From Tengunoibacter tsumagoiensis (GTDB lineage: Bacteria; Chloroflexota; Ktedonobacteria; Ktedonobacterales; Ktedonobacteraceae), in the NCBI RefSeq assembly GCF_003967535.1, contig NZ_BIFR01000001.1, forward strand, positions 4,649,001 through 4,713,000: DNA of 64,000 bases, in the 5' to 3' direction. The translations under genes were made by a program, and so were the position numbers. Position 1 is the first letter of the stretch, and each line of letters opens with the position of its first letter. Of the stretch, positions 1-8,289 are shown piece after piece. The notes under the pieces are model-generated. The model did no database searches. It was not told the origin of the DNA and saw only the letters and a program-made list of their open reading frames with translations.

Positions 1-42
1 CATGCTCTACCACCCCCCTTCATTCCTGCGCACACCATAATA

Positions 43-127
43 ATGGGCCCGACACCCTCATGCAACAAATTCACCTTTACAAGCGATTTATCGCACAAAC
101 GTGTCGGGCCCATCATTCATGATGGCC
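43..127. repeat. Dispersed palindromic element, left copy
   Basis: Two perfect 13-bp inverted arms (ATGGGCCCGACAC at 43-55 and its complement at 101-113) enclose 45 bases holding a small palindrome, GCGATTTATCGC. The right end runs into a 22-bp motif at 106-127 that recurs exactly at 61715-61736. A one-unit tail follows to about 165. No gene is evident in positions 1-223. The stretch belongs to the same repeat family as 31969-31992 and 61312-61950. Confidence 0.75.
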
Positions 128-223
128 GTCGTAGCCTACCCACCATGTTCAACTCTTCTGACCACTACGCGAAATGCTCCACGGCTCTAGTCTTATCTTG
201 CTTCATTCTGGACGCACACGCCC

Positions 224-1030
224 TCATGAGCGACGTGGACCCTCATAACCAAGGGCACGCTTCCTGCGCTGACTAAAGTACATGTAGCCTATGCAACCAG
301 CTAAACAGAGAACGATACCCAGACCCATTCGCCCACCTATAGTGCTCATGTCAAAGATGAAAAACATCGATTGCATAAACCCGAATGGATCAGCCTTCGT
401 CGTCTGTGAGGCTGCTGGCGCTTTCGCAGGATCGGGCTTCAAGGACGGCTCATTCTTCTGATTATGTGTAGGAGAGTCAGCGTTTGCCTGATCATCTTCA
501 TCTCCCTGAGCCGCTGTGGTGGCCGTACTACGAAAGACTGGAGTCAACGAGTCCGGTGCTTTACCAATCGTATGGGGCTCGTTATTTGCACTATGCTGTT
601 GAGCATATGTCTGAGATGCAGTACTCGTGCTCGCCATAGTGTGAACTGAAGTTGCTGGCAACAACAGCCCTGATAGGATAAAGCAGATCCCAATGACCGC
701 TACCAGACTGCTCGCAACCCGCATAGCTGTAACCACTCCAGTTAAGCCACGCCTGGATCGCTTCTCCTCTAAAGAGACAATAGTAGATGTTTTTTGCACA
801 GACAAGGGGGCAACGGCAGTTGTGGTGGGCAACACGAACGATCGGGGAAGCACAGGCTGTGGTAAGGCACGCAGCAAAGAGACGGTCTGTCTCAGGTCAG
901 CCAGTTCTTGCTGACACTGTCCGCACGTGTCTACATGTGCTTTGCACTCTGTCAGTTCTTCATCTATGAGCTGGTGATCGAGAAATGCCGAGAGTTGCTC
1001 AGTTGTCAGGTGCCGATCAGATTGTGTCAA
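224..1030 (-). CDS. Zinc-finger anti-sigma factor, membrane bound
   Basis: Probable anti-sigma factor for the ECF sigma factor encoded just upstream (stop codon 19 bases before this start). Residues 20-45 carry a ZAS-type zinc motif, H32-x3-C36-x2-C39, the usual sigma-binding head. A transmembrane helix lies near residues 100-125. A long Ser/Thr/Ala/Gln-rich stretch, probably outside the cell, follows, and then a second hydrophobic helix near residues 232-251 with a basic tail. I chose a TTG start at 1030 because GGGAG lies seven bases upstream; an ATG further upstream would overlap the sigma gene and precede the conserved head. The second C-terminal helix is unusual for this family. Pairing with the sigma factor is inferred from gene order. 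Confidence 0.8.
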   Translation of the reverse strand: MTQSDRHLTTEQLSAFLDHQLIDEELTECKAHVDTCGQCQQELADLRQTVSLLRALPQPVLPRSFVLPTTTAVAPLSVQKTSTIVSLEEKRSRRGLTGVVTAMRVASSLVAVIGICFILSGLLLPATSVHTMASTSTASQTYAQQHSANNEPHTIGKAPDSLTPVFRSTATTAAQGDEDDQANADSPTHNQKNEPSLKPDPAKAPAASQTTKADPFGFMQSMFFIFDMSTIGGRMGLGIVLCLAGCIGYMYFSQRRKRALGYEGPRRS

Positions 1031-1049
1031 AGGTCTACTCCCAATTATG

Positions 1050-1694
1050 CTATGACTCGTTATTACTATTGGTGAGACGATAATCACGTGGCAAAAGTTC
1101 CCGATGTTCCAATAAGAAGTTTCGCAAACGAGCACGCCCACGCGAGATACGCGAGCGCACTGTCCCCAATGTGGTCTGCGTAACCTGAGCTACTTCTTCG
1201 TAAGCCAGGCCCTGAATATCACAAAGGATCACTGCTGAGCGCTGATCCAGTGGAAGTTGCTGCAAAGCCGTCTGTAAAAGCTCTTGTAGTTCTCGTGTTA
1301 AGAGGTTCTCCTCTGGATTTCCTTCCGCACCGGTCGCCGCCAGAACCCCCAGCAGGGCGCTGCTATGTGTCTCATCATCTTCTGTCAGAGCCTCTAATGA
1401 ATCCGCTGGCTGCCTCTGTACACGCCGCCAGTGGTCACAGGCCATATTTGAACCGATCCTTAGCAACCAGGCACGAAAAGATGAGCCACCACGATAGCTT
1501 TTGATGGCACGAAAAGCCGCAATAAAAGCGTCTTGCGTTACGTCAGCCGCTGTATCAGCATTGCCAAGCAAGCGAAAGACAGTGCTATACATGGTCTGCT
1601 GATACTGTAAGACTATTTCATTGAAAGCATCGATGTCTCCTCGCTGGCTACGGTCGATGAGCTTTTCCTCGTCGTCTCGCGCAAGCTTGTTCAT
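1050..1694 (-). CDS. ECF-type RNA polymerase sigma factor
   Basis: A 214-residue group 4 sigma factor. Region 2 (about residues 20-95) includes the conserved DVTQDAFIAAFRAI stretch, and region 4 (about 145-200) is a helix-turn-helix containing LAYEEVAQV and TVRSRISRGRARL. The linker between them is acidic and Ala-rich. The ATG at 1694 is preceded by GAGG with a nine-base gap. It forms a two-gene unit with the anti-sigma factor downstream, so its release probably depends on a signal sensed through that membrane protein. The signal and regulon cannot be read from this sequence. Confidence 0.93.
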   Translation of the reverse strand: MNKLARDDEEKLIDRSQRGDIDAFNEIVLQYQQTMYSTVFRLLGNADTAADVTQDAFIAAFRAIKSYRGGSSFRAWLLRIGSNMACDHWRRVQRQPADSLEALTEDDETHSSALLGVLAATGAEGNPEENLLTRELQELLQTALQQLPLDQRSAVILCDIQGLAYEEVAQVTQTTLGTVRSRISRGRARLRNFLLEHRELLPRDYRLTNSNNES

Positions 1695-2003
1695 GCACGC
1701 CTGCCTCTCTTCTCTCCATTTGGTTTAGTGTAGCATATTTTGAGAATTTCTACTATTATTTCCCTGCTTCTACCAGCCTCTGCATTACTCTTCCATTCCT
1801 CTCTGTTTCGATCCTCTTCTCAAGTAGTTTGCACCGAAAGAGGTTATGCTATCGAACAAAGAGACAGTGATGTGATACACTAACAGCGAAAACTTTCTAC
1901 GCAATCACCCCACGCACCAATGCTGGCTCTCGCAAAGCATGGTTGACGCAGGGTGGTTTGCATGTCAATTCCTTTTAGTAGCACACTCGAGGATAGATAT
2001 CTC
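1695..2003. other. Divergent intergenic region, sigma factor / purB
   Basis: This 309-base stretch separates the leftward sigma factor from rightward purB and must hold both promoters. I see no convincing -35/-10 pair, no long hairpin and no small open frame with a ribosome binding site. Confidence 0.5.
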
Positions 2004-3317
2004 ATGATTGAACGCTATTCATTGCCAGAGATGGCTGCCATCTGGACGACCGCCCATAAAACTGATAAATGGCTCCAGGTAGAACTATTGGCCTGCGAGG
2101 GATGGGCACGCGAGGGTGTGATCCCTCAGGATGCCATCGAGAAGATCCGCCAGGCCCGTTATAATGCTCAACGTATGCAGGAAATCGAACAAGAAACCCA
2201 TCATGATATTATTTCGTTTCTCCGTTCCATTCAAGAGCAGATGGGACCTGAGGGCCGCTTTATCCATCTCGGAATGACATCTTCGGATGTGCTGGATACC
2301 GGTCTGGCTGCCCAACTGAAAGAGGCCGGCGCTCTCCTTTCTACCTCTCTCGCAACATTAACAGATGCTGTCGCCAAAGTTGCCGTTCAACATAAATATA
2401 CGGTGATGACCGGTCGCTCGCATGGTATTCATGCGGAGCCTCTGACGTTTGGCCTGAAGATGGCCCTCTGGGTCGATGAGTTGCGCCGCCACCAGAAACG
2501 TCTGGCCGAGGCTATTGAACAGGTCACAGTCGGAAAGATCTCTGGCCCTGTCGGGACTCATGCCTCGGTTCCTCCACAGATTGAAGAGTATGTCTGCGAA
2601 CAGATGGGGTTAGGGGTGGCGCCTATCTCTAATCAAATTGTGCAACGGGATCGCCATGCTCACTTTATGACGACTCTCGCACTCGTTGGAAGCTCGTTGG
2701 AGAAGATGGCACAGGAGATCCGCCACTTACAACGAACAGAGGTCAGTGAGGCTTTTGAGCCCTTTGGCTCTGGTCAGCAGGGCTCATCTTCTATGCCCCA
2801 TAAACGGAATCCAGAGCTCTGCGAACGCATCTGCGGTCTTGCTCGTCTGCTACGTGGCTATGCGGTCACAGCCATGGAGAATGTCGCTCTCTGGCACGAG
2901 CGGGATATCAGTCATTCCTCAACGGAACGCATCATTATCCCCGATAGCTGCACGCTCCTTCACTATATGTTACATATTTTCACCAATGTCATCAGTGGCC
3001 TGGATGTAGATAGTGAGCGCATGTTAGCCAATCTTCATATGACTGGCGGCCTGGTCTTCTCGCAGCGCATTCTCCTGGCTCTGATCGATAAAGGTGTCGG
3101 GCGTCAGGAAGCCTATAAAATGGTTCAGCGCAACGCCAAGAAGGTCTGGAGCCAGACAAGTCATGGCGCAATTCAGGGTCCAGCCCTGGTCGAAGCACTC
3201 AGCAGTGATTCTGAGGTCAGTCAGTACCTCAATCGCCATGAGCTCGATGAGTTGACCAATACCGATTACTATACGAAATATGTCGAGACGGCTTTCCAGC
3301 GCATCGGCCTTGCCTGA
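2004..3317 (+). CDS. purB: Adenylosuccinate lyase
   Basis: Catalyses two purine steps: SAICAR to AICAR plus fumarate, and adenylosuccinate to AMP plus fumarate. The 437 residues begin MIERYSLPEMAAIW, matching the usual Firmicutes-type PurB start, so I place the start at the ATG at 2004 (GAGGA upstream) rather than at the in-frame GTG at 1953. The fumarase/aspartase superfamily signature SSSMPHKRNP is at residues 261-270, with the catalytic serine in this flexible loop. The conserved histidine of GRSHGIHAEP is at residue 140, and TSSDVLDT lies upstream. Length fits the bacterial family. It stands alone, without other purine genes nearby. Confidence 0.95.
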   Translation: MIERYSLPEMAAIWTTAHKTDKWLQVELLACEGWAREGVIPQDAIEKIRQARYNAQRMQEIEQETHHDIISFLRSIQEQMGPEGRFIHLGMTSSDVLDTGLAAQLKEAGALLSTSLATLTDAVAKVAVQHKYTVMTGRSHGIHAEPLTFGLKMALWVDELRRHQKRLAEAIEQVTVGKISGPVGTHASVPPQIEEYVCEQMGLGVAPISNQIVQRDRHAHFMTTLALVGSSLEKMAQEIRHLQRTEVSEAFEPFGSGQQGSSSMPHKRNPELCERICGLARLLRGYAVTAMENVALWHERDISHSSTERIIIPDSCTLLHYMLHIFTNVISGLDVDSERMLANLHMTGGLVFSQRILLALIDKGVGRQEAYKMVQRNAKKVWSQTSHGAIQGPALVEALSSDSEVSQYLNRHELDELTNTDYYTKYVETAFQRIGLA

Positions 3318-3371
3318 TCACGCGAAACGCAAACGGGTATAGAGACACACGAGCAGTCTCTTTTCTCCTCA

Positions 3372-3409
3372 AAGGGGTAGCATTATTTGTCATCATGATG
3401 CTACCCCTT
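3372..3409. terminator. Hairpin after purB
   Basis: Perfect 12-bp arms (AAGGGGTAGCAT at 3372-3383, complement at 3398-3409) lie 55 bases past the purB stop. No T-run follows, so function as an intrinsic terminator is only likely. The rest of the 3318-3721 gap holds a possible -10 box (TATAAT, 3561-3566) without a clear -35, about 155 bases ahead of the next gene. Confidence 0.55.
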
Positions 3410-3721
3410 CCAGAAGCGAAACAAAACCTCTTGTTGGCCCCTATGCTACCCCCACGACTATAAGAGCTCTTCTCTAAAAATAGGAGGAAATTTTTCTGCT
3501 ATCAGGCACAGCGAAGACTATTTTTAGCAAAACTTTATGAAACAATGAACATGAAGTTGCTATAATAAAAGCAGCAATGAGATCCTTCCTCAGCGAGCGC
3601 TCGATCTTTCCCTGGACGGAACTTGCTGCAAGCAGACTGATGACATTCCCTGACATACCCTATCCCTACCTTTGGGTCGTCACATGAAGGAACATATAAT
3701 CAGAAAGGACAAGACAGCCGG

Positions 3722-4906
3722 ATGTCCAATGAGATCAAACAACGCAAGGTTGAACACGTCAATCTTGCTTTAGAGCGCAACATCTCCGTTCCTCAACATG
3801 CAAATTGGGGGGATGTTCATTTTGTGCACCAGGCTCTTCCTGAAGTCGATCTAGACGCGATTGATACCTCAGTACTGTTTCTGGGAAAAAAGATCCGCTA
3901 CCCTATTTTTATCTCTTCACTCACTGGTGGCCATCCCGATGTGCTTACGATTAACCGTAATCTCGCCCGGGCAGCAGAAGAGTATGGGCTGGTGCTGGGT
4001 GTGGGAAGCCAACGGGCAGCTTTAATAAACCCGGATGTGGCCGACAGTTATGCGGTCGTTCGTGAGAATGCTCCACATGCTTTTCTGCTTGCCAATATTG
4101 GTGCTCCTCAATTAATTCCTCAGGCCCGTCATGAGCCCTTCACTCTGGAACAGGTCCAACGAGCGATCGCGATGATTCAAGCTGACGCGCTCGCAGTTCA
4201 TCTCAATAGTCTGCAAGAGGCGGCCCAACCTGAAGGAGATCGTCGCACTGTAGGCGAGGCCACTGCGCTCAGACAACTGATCAGTCAGCTTACTCTCCCT
4301 GTAGTTGCTAAAGAGACGGGTGCTGGCATCAGCCGTGAGCAGGCCCTCCTGCTCAAACAGTGTGGAGTCTCAGCAATTGATGTCGGTGGGGCTGGTGGAA
4401 GCAGCATGTCAGCTCTGGAGGCCGCTCGCTCTCAATCTCGTGGCGACGAACGCACTGAACAGATTGGGCTCCTCTATAGCGATTGGGGGATCGCAACTCC
4501 CATTTCAGTTGTCGAAGCCTCACTCGCTCGCCTACCTTTGATCGCTACAGGTGGTGCACGCTCTGGTCTGGATGTGGCACGAGCATTAGCATTGGGTGCC
4601 ACGCTGGTAGGAATGGGCTTTCCGTTCTTAAAGGCAGCCAGCGAAAGTTATGAGAAGGTCTGTGAGCTCCTTGACTCTCTGATCGAACAGCTCAAGGTGG
4701 CAATGCAATTGAGTGGGGCCAATACGATCGCACAGTTACGGGATGCGGATGTGGTCGTAACGGGGATGACACGTGAATGGTTAACGCTACGCGGCTTTGA
4801 AGAGGAGCTCAAAGCGATGGCTCAACGCCGCTGGCGCCGCTTCCAGGCACAGGTTACACCACAATCAATCGACGCTGAAAGGGTGCAGATTGTTCAGCCA
4901 CTCTAA
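3722..4906 (+). CDS. fni: Type 2 isopentenyl-diphosphate delta-isomerase (FMN-dependent)
   Basis: Interconverts isopentenyl and dimethylallyl diphosphate for isoprenoid synthesis, using reduced FMN and Mg2+. The family-defining segment HLNSLQEAAQPEGDR is at residues 160-174, including the conserved Gln165 and Glu166. The N-terminal KVEHVNLAL, the SSLTGGHPD segment, ETGAGISREQALLL and the glycine-rich phosphate/flavin-binding segment IDVGGAGGSS are also present. At 394 residues it is somewhat longer than typical members (about 330-360), mainly at the C-terminus. Its stop overlaps the stop of convergent mobA by a few bases (TAA/TAG at 4903-4906), so the two genes share their 3' ends. Confidence 0.93.
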   Translation: MSNEIKQRKVEHVNLALERNISVPQHANWGDVHFVHQALPEVDLDAIDTSVLFLGKKIRYPIFISSLTGGHPDVLTINRNLARAAEEYGLVLGVGSQRAALINPDVADSYAVVRENAPHAFLLANIGAPQLIPQARHEPFTLEQVQRAIAMIQADALAVHLNSLQEAAQPEGDRRTVGEATALRQLISQLTLPVVAKETGAGISREQALLLKQCGVSAIDVGGAGGSSMSALEAARSQSRGDERTEQIGLLYSDWGIATPISVVEASLARLPLIATGGARSGLDVARALALGATLVGMGFPFLKAASESYEKVCELLDSLIEQLKVAMQLSGANTIAQLRDADVVVTGMTREWLTLRGFEEELKAMAQRRWRRFQAQVTPQSIDAERVQIVQPL

Positions 4907-5520
4907 CCCTTCCCAGCCCTTTTTTCTTGCTGGTCTGCCAGTTCTTCCGGCGTATTGAGATTGAGAAACGAGCGCAATTGAGGATCATAGGTTCGCAATT
5001 GCGCCATCGTCACAAATTGTACTGCACAATGATCTAGAAGAGAACGTGGATCTCTCCGTCCTTCCAACAATCGCTGCTCAATCACAGGAAGAATGCTACG
5101 TGGATAGATTGCCGTTAACACCTGAGGACGCTCTTCTACAACAGGGATCACAGGCCTGTCTGTCAGAGGCTGTGAAAGAAGAAATGCAAGTAGCTCCGGT
5201 TGTAGAAAAGGAGTGTCCACCGCCGTCACAAAGGCGTGTGAGGTAGTCATTGCGCTCAGGCCGCTGTAGAGCCCCATTAAGGGGCCAGTATCAGGAAGCT
5301 TGTCCGTGACCGTACGCACAGAAGGGAGCATATACTTTGCGTAATCAGCGGCCTGTGAAACGTCGCGTGTTACAAGAAGCAGTTCCTGGCAGAAAGGGGC
5401 TAAGAGTCTCAAGAGATGCTCTATAAATGTCTCTTCCTGGGCACCTGGTACGGGCAGAAGTGCTTTATCCTGTCCCATCCGTCGGCTGCGTCCACCAGCC
5501 AGAAGCAGTCCTGTGATCAT
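4903..5520 (-). CDS. mobA: Molybdenum cofactor guanylyltransferase
   Basis: Transfers GMP from GTP to molybdopterin to make the guanine dinucleotide form of the cofactor. The nucleotide-binding loop LLLAGGRSRRMGQDKALL lies at the N-terminus, and PDTGPLMGLYSGL and TAVDTPFLQPEL provide further conserved GTP/metal-site segments. I start at ATG 5520 (MITGLLLAGG), which gives 205 residues; upstream in-frame codons belong to the preceding gene. The start sits one base after the stop of the membrane-protein gene, so the two are probably cotranscribed. No other Mo-cofactor gene is in the window. Confidence 0.9.
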   Translation of the reverse strand: MITGLLLAGGRSRRMGQDKALLPVPGAQEETFIEHLLRLLAPFCQELLLVTRDVSQAADYAKYMLPSVRTVTDKLPDTGPLMGLYSGLSAMTTSHAFVTAVDTPFLQPELLAFLLSQPLTDRPVIPVVEERPQVLTAIYPRSILPVIEQRLLEGRRDPRSLLDHCAVQFVTMAQLRTYDPQLRSFLNLNTPEELADQQEKRAGKG

Positions 5521-5521
5521 T

Positions 5522-5980
5522 TTAACGTGCAGTCTTGACCTTGCGCTTCCCAGTACGGATATACTGCTGGCGATTCTGATAGGCCACAAAATTATCTCGC
5601 TCGGCTGGATATTTCTTCACCAGATAGACGATCCAGGTTACTGCCCACCCAATAAGTGCCACCGCCCAGAGATAGCGCCACAGACGCCAGGCAAAGAAAA
5701 AACCATCCAGATAGACACGGGCAAAGATGATTGGCAGACCAATAAAGCAGATCACACCAAACCATGTTAGATAGCGATCAAACATGTATTTTATGATCGG
5801 CTTACTCTTCACAAAGCGCTTACGGCCCTCAACAAAATAATAGAATGTAATTAAAAGGCCAGCACAACAAAAGACCAGGTATGGCCAGAGCAAACGAAAT
5901 GGCTCTTCATTGGGCAGATTTGCGTTATTACTGGCGGTAATAGGGTCGGTAAAGAGCCATTGAATGAGATTAAAGTGCAT
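5522..5980 (-). CDS. Small multi-pass membrane protein, unknown function
   Basis: A 152-residue protein with about four hydrophobic helices: near residues 30-50 (PYLVFCCAGLLITFYYFVEG), 72-95, 97-115 and 115-130. Basic stretches lie between them and a basic tail ends ...TGKRKVKTAR. I start at ATG 5980 because GGGAG lies nine bases upstream; an earlier in-frame start has no such site. It abuts mobA with one base between, so a shared transcript is likely, but nothing in the sequence links it to molybdenum. I do not recognise the family. Confidence 0.8.
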   Translation of the reverse strand: MHFNLIQWLFTDPITASNNANLPNEEPFRLLWPYLVFCCAGLLITFYYFVEGRKRFVKSKPIIKYMFDRYLTWFGVICFIGLPIIFARVYLDGFFFAWRLWRYLWAVALIGWAVTWIVYLVKKYPAERDNFVAYQNRQQYIRTGKRKVKTAR

Positions 5981-6290
5981 AGAACACAACTCCCTTCTTC
6001 GGGTTTGCAGACAGAAGTTCACTTGATAGCTAATGATAGCATGGATGAGGGCTAGCGTCTATAGTAACCTGATAGAGATCAGCCTGAAAGGGCAGCCCCG
6101 CTCTTTTTAGCATAACACGGCTACTTGCATCTCCAGCTGAAACTTCTCATCCGAGAGTGTAAAAAAAGCTCAACAGATATCTATCATCCAACTATGATTC
6201 TCTTCTGTACAATACACAATTTCTACAGGAATCCAGAGGAATTGTATCATAAGTTGTCTATATATACAAAAAAGGATGCGATAGTGTGAA

Positions 6291-6305
6291 GATAGTGTCA
6301 CTATC
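6291..6305. promoter_or_regulatory. Short perfect palindrome, possible operator
   Basis: GATAGTG and CACTATC flank one base, giving a 7-bp dyad in the 453-base region upstream of the leftward membrane gene (start 5980). A near copy, gatagtgtg, sits at 6280-6288. The layout resembles a repressor site but there is no functional evidence. Confidence 0.3.
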
Positions 6306-6363
6306 GTCGTCGATACTAGTGAATGCATAATGAAGAGCGAAGCGCCGACATGACGTTAAAAGA

Positions 6364-6425
6364 GGCATCGATCAGAGCCCTTGACGCCTCTCAAAAAGAG
6401 TTTTTCAGGCGCTCTGATCGATGCC
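6364..6425 (-). terminator. Terminator of the 6434-6940 gene
   Basis: Perfect 15-bp arms (GGCATCGATCAGAGC at 6364-6378, complement at 6411-6425), with smaller pairings inside the loop, start nine bases past the stop of the leftward gene. Read leftward, the stem is followed by tcttttaac, which fits an intrinsic terminator. Confidence 0.75.
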
Positions 6426-6433
6426 CGACATCC

Positions 6434-6940
6434 CTATTGCATCAAAGGTGGCTGCTCCTGCCCGGGATAATGGCTCTGTGGCTGATCATATTGAGAAGAG
6501 GTCTGGGGTGGATAATAATACTGCTTGTCGCCTTCAGAATAGGTCTGCGGGGGCGGTGACGCTTGATAACCTTGTCCATAATCAACGTTATAATCCTGTT
6601 GCTGGCCTGGGGATGATGGTGGATAATTCGGTTGCTGTGGCTGATTATCGCTAAAAAAGTTTGTCTGACCTTGACCCAGCCAGCGCAGAGCAGTCACGAT
6701 ACAGACAACGGCGATTGCACCCAACACAAACCAGACCCAGGTATGGATCCAACTAAAGAGTAAGAGGCAGAACAAAAGGACGAGAAAGCCAGGAACTCTA
6801 TAACCTGATCGGCCATATATACGCCGATCAAGTTTATACCTATATCTGTCCACTCGTCGTTGCGCCCTATAGGCGTATTTGTTTGCTCGCCTCTGCGCCT
6901 TATACATACGCCGTGTCATCCTGGGATCTTCATATCCCAT
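6434..6940 (-). CDS. Membrane protein with basic head and Gln/Pro/Tyr-rich tail
   Basis: The 168 residues fall into three parts. A highly basic, tyrosine-rich N-terminus (about residues 1-48, repeated YKAQRR/YRAQRR patterns) is followed by two adjoining transmembrane helices (about 50-90) and a disordered tail rich in Q, P, Y and S (about 92-168, e.g. YPPSSPGQQQDY, QYYYPPQTSSQYDQ). GAGGAG six bases before ATG 6940 is a strong ribosome binding site, and a clear terminator follows. The basic head suggests contact with nucleic acid or acidic phospholipid, but this is a guess. No family recognised. Confidence 0.8.
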   Translation of the reverse strand: MGYEDPRMTRRMYKAQRRANKYAYRAQRRVDRYRYKLDRRIYGRSGYRVPGFLVLLFCLLLFSWIHTWVWFVLGAIAVVCIVTALRWLGQGQTNFFSDNQPQQPNYPPSSPGQQQDYNVDYGQGYQASPPPQTYSEGDKQYYYPPQTSSQYDQPQSHYPGQEQPPLMQ

Positions 6941-7191
6941 GTTTGTCTCCTCTCTTTAGCAAGATGCTACCTAAAGTTCACGAATCAGGCTTCTTTTTAC
7001 ATGATTTGCTCAATTAATATAACCACATATAGACCTATTTAACAAGCAAATACAGCTCTTTCCTGAGCCTATCTTTCGCAGCAGAGGGAGAGAGAAGATG
7101 ACAATGGAACCACTACCTCCAGTAGTAAAAAATGTGCATCCTTGCAAAATAGTCCAATATAAGTATTCTACAAGGACACACGGGGCTATCT

Positions 7192-7332
7192 TTACCAGTG
7201 CATGCTGGGCTTCGGGGCTGCTGTCGGTGCAGCAAAAATATGCAGATTTTGTGCAACGAACATGAATCCCACTCCCAGGACAATGCCCAATAGAAGAACA
7301 ACTGAAATGGTAACCAATGTACGTGTAGACAT
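7192..7332 (-). CDS. 46-residue single-pass membrane protein
   Basis: Short frame from ATG 7332 to TAA at 7192-7194. AAGGA lies eight bases upstream. It begins MSTRTLVTISVVLLLGIVLG and has one hydrophobic helix (about residues 5-27), then a short Ala/Pro/Lys tail ending in HW. The ribosome site and clean helix make it more credible than the overlapping 149-codon leftward frame. It is isolated, with about 250 bases on its left and 400 on its right otherwise empty apart from the TIR promoter. Function unknown. Confidence 0.55.
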   Translation of the reverse strand: MSTRTLVTISVVLLLGIVLGVGFMFVAQNLHIFAAPTAAPKPSMHW

Positions 7333-7631
7333 GGTGATATTCCTTTATCTAGCCACACAAAGGCTTTTTTCAATGCTTTGACTCTCTTTCTATCCTGTGA
7401 CAGGAAGAGAGCTTTACAGATTACTACACAACAAAAATTTACTACTCCTGGCACTGTATTGTATAAGATGCCCTTAGAAAGAAAGGTCTTACAACAGAAA
7501 ATTAGGAAAGAAATACTGCCTTCTGATAGTGCTTCAAGTTTTCTCAACCTGTCTCTTTGCATTCCTGCATTGAAAAAAACCGCATTGAAAAAACCCGAAA
7601 GAAATGTCTAGTGAGAACGTTCTTATTTTTG

Positions 7632-7659
7632 TTGACATCAAAGTACTGGATTATATAAT
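7632..7659 (+). promoter_or_regulatory. Near-consensus sigma-A promoter of the TIR gene
   Basis: TTGACA (7632-7637) and TATAAT (7654-7659) are separated by 16 bases, both hexamers being perfect matches. The TIR start codon is about 72 bases further. This implies strong constitutive transcription unless repressed. Confidence 0.8.
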
Positions 7660-7731
7660 AAAGGGATAGCAATCACTACTCTATCTTATAATAGAGATAG
7701 TACCATTACTGCAATTTCAGGAGGGAATCCT

Positions 7732-8202
7732 ATGGCTGAGTCTCCACTAGATGTATTTATCTCTTACTCCCACAAAGACAAAGTCCTGCGAGATGGCTTA
7801 TCCACTGCCTTAAGCAATTTACAGCGCCAGAATATCATTCATACCTGGTATGATGGCGATCTTGTTCCTGGCTCAGAATGGCAGAAAATTCTGATGCACA
7901 AGCTTACAACCGCACATATCATTCTTCTTCTGATCAGTGCGGATTTTATTGCTTCAGACTTTTGCTATAGTAAGGAGATGGGGATTGCCTTAGAGCGCCA
8001 TCACAAAGGTGAGGCCTGCGTTATCCCCATCCTGCTCCGCCCCTGCGATTGGAAGGGAGCGCCTTTCTCCGAGCTACAGATCATCCCAGAGAACAATAAG
8101 GCTATTACGAAATGGGCTGATCGCGATGAGGCCTTCACAGAAGTGACCAATGGAATTCGTAAATCTATTGCAGAGTTTAAGAGCAGACAGAGCCGCTCCT
8201 GA
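7732..8202 (+). CDS. Standalone TIR-domain protein
   Basis: Almost all 156 residues form one TIR domain: DVFISYSHKDK at about residues 7-17 (beta-A and box 1), WYDGDLVPGSEW at 39-50, and IILLLISADFIASDFCYSKE at 63-82. Glu82 occupies the place of the catalytic glutamate of NAD-cleaving TIRs. FxxSY and ERHHKGE resemble the TIR head of the 50552-52870 protein, so the two are probably paralogues. Bacterial TIR proteins commonly cleave or cyclise NAD+ in antiphage defence; activity here is inferred from fold and residue only. AGGAGGGA before ATG 7732 is a strong ribosome site. No transmembrane segment, partner domain or neighbouring defence gene is visible. Confidence 0.9.
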   Translation: MAESPLDVFISYSHKDKVLRDGLSTALSNLQRQNIIHTWYDGDLVPGSEWQKILMHKLTTAHIILLLISADFIASDFCYSKEMGIALERHHKGEACVIPILLRPCDWKGAPFSELQIIPENNKAITKWADRDEAFTEVTNGIRKSIAEFKSRQSRS

Positions 8203-8289
8203 ATAGTTTCGCAAACCTGATGCGCTACCATCCTCCTAATAGGATGCTCAAGAAAGGTCATTGATTCACGATGATTTCAAAGAACGTTT

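Noticed and set aside
6361..6375. 15-base match between 6361 and 35281 (agaggcatcgatcag)
   Set aside because: Short match within a palindrome arm at one site only; flanks do not align, so chance is likely.
7113..7562. Leftward 149-codon frame
   Set aside because: Low-quality composition and no ribosome site; the 46-codon frame inside it, in another register, is better supported.
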